DNA from: Candidatus Gastranaerophilales bacterium
Lineage (GTDB): Bacteria > Cyanobacteriota > Vampirovibrionia > Gastranaerophilales > Gastranaerophilaceae
Length of the DNA: 64,000 nucleotides
Assembly (NCBI GenBank): GCA_944324345.1
Contig: CALUVT010000001.1
Span: 372,001-436,000, forward strand
Direction of reading: 5' to 3'
Part shown: positions 1 to 5,266 of the stretch, in pieces
Numbering within the stretch: position 1 is the stretch's first letter
Layout: each line of letters begins with the position of its first letter
The notes under the pieces: model-generated
Databases searched by the model: none
The model's input: the letters and a program-made list of their open reading frames with translations, nothing else
Told to the model about the DNA's origin: nothing
Position numbers and translations under genes: made by a program

Positions 1-854
1 TAAAAAATGATATCTCGAGTGCAATTCATTACGCTAAAAAATCATTGGAATACAACCCTGAGATGCTTCCTGCGTATATTTTGTTGGGTCAGCTCTATGC
101 AAGTAATTACGACAGGGAAAAATCTATTGAGTATTTTGAAAAAGCAGAAGAAAGAAATCTTTTTTCCGTAAATTTGTACCTGGAATGGGCAAAGGTATTG
201 GAAAGATTTGGAGATTATAATGCAGCAAAAGCAAAACTATTAAAAGCTTTTGAATTAGATAAAGATAATTTAGATGTAATGGCAAATTTAGGCTTGTGCT
301 GTGCTGCAAGAAACGAGTATGATGAAGCTCGTCCGCTTCTTGAAAAAGTTTTTGCTGCAGATAGTGAAAATTCCGTTGTAAAGCAGGCTTTAGGTATTAT
401 AGATTATCAAAACGGCGACATAGACAGTGCAATAACATTATTCAAAAATAACGATGAGGATTGTGTAAATTGTTATTATCTTGCGAAATGTTACGAAAAG
501 AAAAATAATGATACAAAAGTTAAAGATTTTTACGAATCCGCACTAACACGTAATCCCAAATATTTAAGTGCATACATAGATTATGCCGAATATCTTATGT
601 CGAAAAATGAATATGACGAAGCTCGTCGGAAACTTCGCAAGGCAATCAAAGTTGATGAAAACAATTTGACAGTTTTGAACTTGCTGTTTTATGTCAACTA
701 CGTACTTGTCAAAGATGAAGTTTATGAATATAATGTAAAAGAAACAATAAAAATAGCCCAGAAAATAGAAGAAATTAATCCGGACTTGTTTGAGTACCCT
801 GAGCAAAAAGCTGAATTGGAAAGGCTTTTGCAGAATATTTCAGAAAGAGAATAG
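1..854 (+). CDS. TPR-repeat protein, 5' end outside the window
   Basis: The frame is open from base 3 with no stop, so the gene enters from the left and its true start is not in view; the TTG at 45 is an internal Leu codon. The visible part (about 283 residues) consists of tetratricopeptide-like helical pairs with A/Y/L spacing, for example the stretches around LLGQLY, WAKVLERFGDYNAAKAKLLK and YAEYLMSKNEYDEARRKLRK. TPR solenoids usually bind other proteins; no enzymatic domain is visible. The stop is 3 bases before the lysC start, so the two are probably cotranscribed. The specific function is unknown. Confidence 0.85.
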   Translation, partial: KNDISSAIHYAKKSLEYNPEMLPAYILLGQLYASNYDREKSIEYFEKAEERNLFSVNLYLEWAKVLERFGDYNAAKAKLLKAFELDKDNLDVMANLGLCCAARNEYDEARPLLEKVFAADSENSVVKQALGIIDYQNGDIDSAITLFKNNDEDCVNCYYLAKCYEKKNNDTKVKDFYESALTRNPKYLSAYIDYAEYLMSKNEYDEARRKLRKAIKVDENNLTVLNLLFYVNYVLVKDEVYEYNVKETIKIAQKIEEINPDLFEYPEQKAELERLLQNISERE

Positions 855-857
855 ATT

Positions 858-2126
858 TTGAGAAAGATAATAGTTCAAAAATTTGGCGGGACTTCGGTAG
901 CCGATACGGAAAAGATAAAAAATGTTGCAAAAATAGTTATCAAAGAAAAAGAAAATGGAAATGATGTTGTTGTTGTCGTTTCAGCGATGGGGCATACTAC
1001 CGATTATCTTGTAAAAATGGCAAAAGATTTGACTCCAAACCCTTCTGAAAGAGAGATGGATATGCTTCTTTCTACTGGTGAAGGTGTTTCAATAGCTCTG
1101 CTGGCTATGGCAATTCAAGCACAAGGATATGATGCAGTAAGTTATAATGCGATGCAAATAGGCATAATGACTGAAAACAAACATTCAAAGGCAAGAATTG
1201 TAGATATAAAAACAGATAAACTCAGACAAAATTTAAAAGAGGGTAAAATTATTGTAATTGCAGGTTTTCAGGGAGTAACTGAAGATGGAGAGATTACAAC
1301 ACTAGGCCGCGGTGGGTCTGATACTTCAGCTGTTGCATTGGCTGCAGCATTAAACGCTGAAAGATGTGATATTTACACAGATGTTGAGGGAGTTTACACT
1401 ACAGATCCTAGAGTTGTTCCAAATGCTTCTAAGTTGAAAGAAATTTCCTATGAAGAAATGTTGGAGCTTGCTCATGCGGGAGCCAATGTTTTGCACCCAA
1501 GAAGTGTTGAAACCGCAAAATTAAATAATGTACCGCTCCGCGTAAGAAGTAGTTTTAAAATAAATAATTTAGGCACGTTAATATTAGGAGTTGATAAAAT
1601 GGAATTAAATAACCCTGTAGCAGGTGTCGCTCAAGATTTATCACAGGCAAGAATAGTTGTATGTGATGTTCCGGATAAACCGGGTGTGGCAGCAAAACTT
1701 TTTAGTAAATTAGCGAATGAAAATATTTCTGTAGATATGATTATTCAATCTTATGCAAGAAAAGTTTCTAATACTAATGATATTGCATTTACCGTAGACA
1801 AAACAGACGTTGCTAAAACCGTTTCCGCATTGAATTTGTTAAAAGAAGAAATAGGTGCAACAGGCCAAATAGAAGTGGATGAAAATATATCAAAAGTTTC
1901 AATAGTTGGAGCAGGGATGATTGACAGGCCCGGTGTCGCATCTTTGATGTTTGAAACTCTTGCTCAACAAAATGTTAACATAAGAATGATATCAACCAGT
2001 GAAATAAAAATAAGCTGTTTGGTAGATAAGGATCAATCTTTGAAAGCTGTAAAAGCTTTGCACGAAGCATTTCATTTAGATTCAAATGAAATTGCGGATG
2101 TAAAAGGTGATCTTCCAAATTTGTAA
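858..2126 (+). CDS. lysC: aspartate kinase
   Basis: This enzyme phosphorylates aspartate with ATP, the first step towards lysine, threonine and methionine and towards diaminopimelate for peptidoglycan. The N-terminal amino-acid kinase domain has KFGGTSVAD (residues 8-16), GRGGSDTSA (about 150) and GVYTTDPR (about 178). Two C-terminal ACT domains follow (about 270-340 and 345-415, with VPDKPGVAAKLF and GMIDRPGVASLMF), the usual site of feedback inhibition by lysine or threonine. The length of 422 aa is normal for a monofunctional enzyme. The start is TTG at 858, since no ATG fits before the KFGGTS motif. It follows the TPR gene by 3 bases and ends in a good terminator. Confidence 0.96.
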   Translation: MRKIIVQKFGGTSVADTEKIKNVAKIVIKEKENGNDVVVVVSAMGHTTDYLVKMAKDLTPNPSEREMDMLLSTGEGVSIALLAMAIQAQGYDAVSYNAMQIGIMTENKHSKARIVDIKTDKLRQNLKEGKIIVIAGFQGVTEDGEITTLGRGGSDTSAVALAAALNAERCDIYTDVEGVYTTDPRVVPNASKLKEISYEEMLELAHAGANVLHPRSVETAKLNNVPLRVRSSFKINNLGTLILGVDKMELNNPVAGVAQDLSQARIVVCDVPDKPGVAAKLFSKLANENISVDMIIQSYARKVSNTNDIAFTVDKTDVAKTVSALNLLKEEIGATGQIEVDENISKVSIVGAGMIDRPGVASLMFETLAQQNVNIRMISTSEIKISCLVDKDQSLKAVKALHEAFHLDSNEIADVKGDLPNL

Positions 2127-2147
2127 ATAAAAGTTAGAAAGTTTGAA

Positions 2148-2176
2148 AAAAGCACCGTTTAAAAGGTGCTTTTTTT
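2148..2176 (+). terminator. intrinsic terminator after lysC
   Basis: Perfect inverted repeat AAAAGCACC / GGTGCTTTT (2148-2156 with 2165-2173) with an 8-base loop, running into a T tract. It lies 21 bases after the lysC stop. Confidence 0.9.
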
Positions 2177-2195
2177 GTTGCAAATTCCAAAAAGA

Positions 2196-2201
2196 TATGA
2201 T
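2196..2201 (+). promoter_or_regulatory. possible -10 box of prepilin cassette 1
   Basis: TATGAT lies 35 bases before the leader ATG of the cassette. The -35 is weak (TTTGTT-like) because the T tract of the lysC terminator occupies that place. The position matches the better TATAAT boxes before cassettes 3, 4 and 5. Confidence 0.4.
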
Positions 2202-2219
2202 AGAGTAGGGGTGGAAAGC

Positions 2220-2337
2220 AAAAGAGGAGCTGATTTATGAAAAAAGAGAATTTTGAAAACTTCGGGGGGGGGGCACTCAGGGCTTAACCAACCAACCTAA
2301 ACTATGTAAAAAAGTAAACGGATTTCATATTGGTGTT
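2220..2337 (+). repeat. poly(G) leader cassette, copy 1
   Basis: Conserved element between promoter and prepilin: ribosome binding site AGGAG (2225-2229), leader ATG (2237), A-rich codons, a run of exactly ten G (2264-2273), CACTCAGGGCTTAACC, and about 50 bases up to the prepilin ATG at 2338. Closely similar elements start at 31591, 36240 and 57033, and a shorter relative at 13913. Leader ATG to prepilin ATG is 101 bases in four copies, so the two are out of frame by one base. The frame downstream of the G run is open into the prepilin. Confidence 0.85.
2237..2287 (+). CDS. leader peptide of cassette 1 (16 aa)
   Basis: Short ORF reading MKKENFENFGGGALRA with a good ribosome binding site 7 bases upstream. 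The three glycines come from the G10 run. With eleven (or eight) G the same start would read on without a stop into the prepilin at 2338 and give it an N-terminal extension of about 34 residues. Whether the 16-residue product itself does anything is unknown. Confidence 0.5.
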   Translation: MKKENFENFGGGALRA

Positions 2338-3159
2338 ATGGAATACCGATATTTTGAAAGGAAAGGATTTACCTTCTCTGAAGTGTTGATAACACTGGGC
2401 ATAATAGGGGTTGTTGCAGTATTAACACTAACAACGGTAATCCCTGAAATACAAAATAAACAAAACATTGCCAAGTGGAAAAAAGAGTATTCTGTTATTA
2501 ATAATGCATTTAATGAAGTTTTAGCAGATGGTGTAACAATATGTGAGCCTTACAATGCTTCTGGGGATTGTAAAAATAGAAATTATACTGATGAATTTTT
2601 AAAATCTTTGGCAGAAAAATTGAGGGTTGTTGATTATTGCGGAGATAATTCTTATGTATTGCCTGATAAAGTTTGTGATAACTACTATGATGATAAAAAT
2701 GTAAAATATAAGTGGGTTGGTATAGGTAATAATGATTCTCGATTCAGGGCATTAGGTGTAAAGTCGAAGTCAAATCCGAACTCTGCTAGTCCTTATGGAA
2801 TAAGTGCAATCAATTTTAATAAACTTGCTTTATTGCTTAATGATGGTGCAGTTGTATATTTCGGAGAAATTCACGGCGGTCCTTGGATAGTTGTTGATGT
2901 AAATAATTACAGGAAAGGTCCTAATGAATTTGGGAAAGACGTATTTGTAATAAAATTATTGTCTGATATCAAACGAAATCAACATTCATTAAAGGCTATG
3001 GGAGTTGAAGGGACTTTTAATAAGGAAAAAAATGGCAATGTTTGTGAATGTTCACCTAATGTAGGGGTCAAAACAGGAACTTATTTAGCCGGAGGTAATG
3101 GCGGTGAAGGTGAAGTTATATCCGGGGTATGTTGTTCTGCAAAATATTTGATGGAATAG
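2338..3159 (+). CDS. prepilin-like protein (type IV pilin / T2SS pseudopilin fold)
   Basis: The protein starts with a class III signal: a basic stretch, then KG|FTFSEVLITLGIIGVV, which fits prepilin peptidase cleavage before Phe with Glu at +5 and one hydrophobic helix. The 273-residue body has a late VDVNNYRKGPNEFGKDVF segment typical of the pseudopilin-like family in this window, and several Cys pairs. It is probably inserted in the inner membrane and assembled by the secretin/PilB/PilC machinery encoded at 40930-46118. The ATG at 2338 has no ribosome binding site; the nearest good one belongs to the leader upstream. The first 64 codons are identical to those of the gene at 31709, after which the two diverge. 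Confidence 0.85.
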   Translation: MEYRYFERKGFTFSEVLITLGIIGVVAVLTLTTVIPEIQNKQNIAKWKKEYSVINNAFNEVLADGVTICEPYNASGDCKNRNYTDEFLKSLAEKLRVVDYCGDNSYVLPDKVCDNYYDDKNVKYKWVGIGNNDSRFRALGVKSKSNPNSASPYGISAINFNKLALLLNDGAVVYFGEIHGGPWIVVDVNNYRKGPNEFGKDVFVIKLLSDIKRNQHSLKAMGVEGTFNKEKNGNVCECSPNVGVKTGTYLAGGNGGEGEVISGVCCSAKYLME

Positions 3160-3186
3160 TGTTATTCTGCAAACTATAAAGTTCGT

Positions 3187-3210
3187 AAAAAAAAGGGAGC
3201 GAAAGCTCCC
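3187..3210 (-). terminator. intrinsic terminator pointing leftwards (minus strand)
   Basis: GGGAGC-GAAA-GCTCCC (3195-3210) is preceded on the plus strand by eight A. On the minus strand this is a GC stem followed by eight T, a standard terminator. On the plus strand no T run follows, so it suits a minus-strand transcript better than the prepilin mRNA. No minus-strand gene is visible immediately to its right. Confidence 0.55.
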
Positions 3211-3473
3211 TGTTGGAATTAAGAATAGCTGGAAGTATGAAAAAGATTTATTACCCATTATTAAAAGGAATAAGTGTTATTTATACAATTACCCATTTGG
3301 ACTATTCATAAAGACTACTAAAAAATAATAAAATTCTTTAAAAAGCATGCTGTTTGATATCAAAAAGAACACAAAAAATATTTCATAGTCAAATAAGTGT
3401 AAATTATGCACTTATTTTAAAATCCTTTAATAACAATAGTTTTAGCTATCTTAATAAAACTTTATAACAGGGG
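3211..3473. other. gene-free stretch
   Basis: About 260 AT-rich bases without a convincing gene. It holds a 10-base direct repeat ATTACCCATT at 3250-3259 and 3288-3297. A small minus-strand RNA ending at the terminator 3210-3187 is possible but I see no clear promoter for it. Confidence 0.3.
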
Positions 3474-3502
3474 TTGACAAAATGTTTTTTATAGTTTATA
3501 TT
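3474..3502 (+). promoter_or_regulatory. sigma-70 type promoter of the 96-aa gene
   Basis: TTGACA (3474-3479), 17 bases, TATATT (3497-3502). It lies about 60 bases before the start of the small gene at 3563. Confidence 0.75.
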
Positions 3503-3504
3503 AA

Positions 3505-3535
3505 AAGTGTTAAATGAAGTGTTAAATGAACACTT
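3505..3535 (+). promoter_or_regulatory. repeat just downstream of the promoter, possible operator
   Basis: A 12-base direct repeat AAGTGTTAAATG (3505-3516 and 3517-3528). Its second unit continues into AACACTT, making the inverted repeat AAGTGTT-AAATG-AACACTT (3517-3535). It starts where transcription should begin, so it could be a repressor site or a hairpin at the very 5' end of the mRNA. Confidence 0.45.
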
Positions 3536-3562
3536 AATAAACCTCACGAGAGGAGGAAAATG

Positions 3563-3850
3563 ATGATAACAATTAATCCAGTAAAATTTAATTCAGTAAA
3601 AACAATTACTTTTGGCGAAGGTAATATGAATAATATAACGCCAAGCTTGGCAATCCTATCATTGCAAAACCCAAATGCTAAAATTAACTTTGAAAACGAT
3701 TTAAATCGTACACAAAAAGCGGATATGGTTCAAAATCCGAATATGCTTAACGCCCTAGGTGCTAAGCTCCGCAAGACTTATAATATACTATTTTCACCCA
3801 GTTACGACAGAGCAAGCAAAAATCCTAAACATATTTCTTTCTTAGGATAG
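3563..3850 (+). CDS. small protein of unknown function (95 aa)
   Basis: A strong ribosome binding site AGGAGG (3551-3556) precedes two adjacent ATGs; the second (3563) has the better spacing of 6 bases. The product is basic and Asn-rich, with NPVKF and ITFG near the N-terminus and HISFLG at the C-terminus. There is no signal peptide, membrane segment or recognised domain. It has its own strong promoter and a possible operator, so it is probably a real, regulated gene. Function unknown. Confidence 0.65.
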   Translation: MITINPVKFNSVKTITFGEGNMNNITPSLAILSLQNPNAKINFENDLNRTQKADMVQNPNMLNALGAKLRKTYNILFSPSYDRASKNPKHISFLG

Positions 3851-3928
3851 TCTCTGTCTACTTTACCCCAATGAATTTAATGCATTGATTATATACATGT
3901 TGCTAAGTTATATTTTAATAAATTGATT

Positions 3929-3958
3929 TATCCTTTCTGTGGAAACATAGAAAGGATA
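3929..3958 (+). promoter_or_regulatory. hairpin covering the ribosome binding site of the rhodanese gene
   Basis: A 13-bp stem (3929-3941 with 3946-3958, one G-U pair) is closed by a GAAA tetraloop. The 3' arm contains the Shine-Dalgarno sequence AAAGGA (3951-3956), 9 bases before the ATG at 3966. No T tract follows, so it is not a terminator. It should block ribosome access unless opened, so translational control is likely. Confidence 0.6.
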
Positions 3959-3965
3959 TTCATTT

Positions 3966-4346
3966 ATGAACGAAAAAATCAAAGAAATGCGTTTTGATCC
4001 TGAAAAAGCTCGTTGTTTTTTCTCAAAAGTGCTTGCTTTTACTCTTGGTCCTGTCGAGTTAAAGGAGCTAATGGAGGAAGGTAAGGTTAAATTGTTGGAT
4101 GTGAGACGTAAAGAAGACTACGAAATCTCTCATATCCCTTCTGCTATATCAATCCCAAAAGATGAATTAGAAAATAACACTGACAAACTCTCAAAAGAAG
4201 AGGTAACTGTTGTGTATTGTTACAATCAACAATGCCATTTAGGCGTAGAGGCTTGTTTAATTTTAGCAGATTATGGTTATCCGGTAATGCTTTTGGATGG
4301 AGGTTTTAAAACTTGGAGTGAAGATTTTCGTTTTACAACAACTTAA
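3966..4346 (+). CDS. single-domain rhodanese-like protein
   Basis: 126 aa. LLDVRRKEDYEISHIPSA (about residues 44-61) is the typical DVR...HIPGA start of a rhodanese domain. VVYCYNQQCHLGVEA (about 88-102) carries the catalytic cysteine loop, and LDGGFKTW (about 116-123) the C-terminal motif. Such proteins carry persulfide sulfur and transfer it to acceptors such as cyanide or thiols; the physiological acceptor cannot be read from the sequence. No signal peptide is seen, so it is cytoplasmic. A stable hairpin overlaps the ribosome binding site. Confidence 0.88.
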   Translation: MNEKIKEMRFDPEKARCFFSKVLAFTLGPVELKELMEEGKVKLLDVRRKEDYEISHIPSAISIPKDELENNTDKLSKEEVTVVYCYNQQCHLGVEACLILADYGYPVMLLDGGFKTWSEDFRFTTT

Positions 4347-4371
4347 GGGCGGCAAAAGCTGCCCTTTTTAT
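4345..4371 (+). terminator. intrinsic terminator after the rhodanese gene
   Basis: AAGGGCGGC-AAAA-GCTGCCCTT followed by T, starting at the stop codon. It overlaps the 3' end of the converging gene that stops at 4368. Confidence 0.8.
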
Positions 4372-5069
4372 ACGTTTGCTCCACCGTCATTTTTCATCTT
4401 ATCAAGAACTTTTTTGCTGCCTTCTTTAGATTTTGCAATTTCAAGTGCAAAATTTGTTGCTTCTTGATCCCTGTTGATTGCTTCTTTCAAACCTACCATT
4501 TCATCTAGGTTTAAGTTTGAAAGTATTGGTTCGTCAGAGTTTAGGTAAATTTTAAAAAGTTTTTGTGATATAAAGTCAAATCCCGGTAAATTCATCTTCA
4601 TTGCATACCATTTGTAAAATTGGTGTGCCATATAGTATTTATCAATATCTCCGTTACGCATTATAAACATGGGTTCTGACTTGAAAGAAAAGCCTGAATT
4701 CGTAATTATATTAATATAAAGAGCCTCAAGTCCCTTGAGTTCTGTTACCAATCCTTCTTCTTCTTTAATTGCATAAAGAAGTTTGTCTGCATTATCAAGT
4801 TTTATAACTTTTGTCCCTTTACTTTCCACATAGGCCAAAAGTTTGTCAGAATCATTATTACAGCCTTTTACTATATCTGTTACATTCTTTTTTACGAGTT
4901 CTTTGTTTTTTTCTGTTTCTGCTTGCAAAGTCATAGTTACGCCGGTTGACATTACTGTTTTTGACGTAGAATTTGAGCTGTATGTTTTAAGATGCTTATT
5001 AAGCTTTTTTGTTAAAGCTTTTTCCTGTATTTGTAAGAAAAAATAAAAAACTCTCTGCAATAAATTCAT
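4368..5069 (-). CDS. unknown protein with a charged N-terminus (about 233 aa)
   Basis: The frame is open to 5120, but the region before the ATG at 5069 (product beginning MNLLQRVFYFF) reads like intergenic AT-rich DNA, so I take 5069; no clear ribosome binding site supports either start. The N-terminal 15 residues are hydrophobic, followed by a Lys-rich helix and a mixed alpha-helical body ending GSKKVLDKMKNDGGANV. It could be membrane-anchored by its N-terminus. I do not recognise a family. It converges on the rhodanese gene. Confidence 0.65.
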   Translation of the reverse strand: MNLLQRVFYFFLQIQEKALTKKLNKHLKTYSSNSTSKTVMSTGVTMTLQAETEKNKELVKKNVTDIVKGCNNDSDKLLAYVESKGTKVIKLDNADKLLYAIKEEEGLVTELKGLEALYINIITNSGFSFKSEPMFIMRNGDIDKYYMAHQFYKWYAMKMNLPGFDFISQKLFKIYLNSDEPILSNLNLDEMVGLKEAINRDQEATNFALEIAKSKEGSKKVLDKMKNDGGANV

Positions 5070-5167
5070 AATAAGGACATGATATATTATTATATGAATA
5101 TTGTAAATACCAATAGACAAATATTTTTCAAAATATTAAATTTGTATAAAGATTGTAAAAAATACAC

Positions 5168-5196
5168 TTGCTTTTTAAATACCATTGTTTTATAAT
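5168..5196 (+). promoter_or_regulatory. adhE promoter
   Basis: TTGCTT (5168-5173), 17 bases, perfect TATAAT (5191-5196), about 70 bases before the adhE start. Confidence 0.75.
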
Positions 5197-5200
5197 GTAA

Positions 5201-5219
5201 TTGTGAAATAAATCACGAA
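5201..5219 (+). promoter_or_regulatory. palindromic site next to the adhE -10 box
   Basis: TTGTGA-AATAAA-TCACGAA sits 4 bases after TATAAT. The TGTGA-n6-TCAC layout is like Crp/FNR family sites, and TTGTGAA is also like Rex half-sites. Rex and Crp/FNR regulators commonly control adhE according to redox state. Binding here would block transcription initiation. The regulator itself is not in the window. Confidence 0.45.
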
Positions 5220-5266
5220 TAAAAATAATTTTATAAAATGTGCTGAGCACAAGGAGATACTAAATT

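Noticed and set aside
2264..2273. Poly(G) tracts as a sequencing or assembly artefact
   Set aside because: The tract length could be miscalled, but five separate copies of exactly ten, each with the same frame relation and an open downstream frame, argue for a real feature. Raw reads are still needed to settle the length.
2220..2337. Cassettes as insertion sequences or MITEs
   Set aside because: No terminal inverted repeats, target duplications or transposase are visible; the element always sits between promoter and prepilin.
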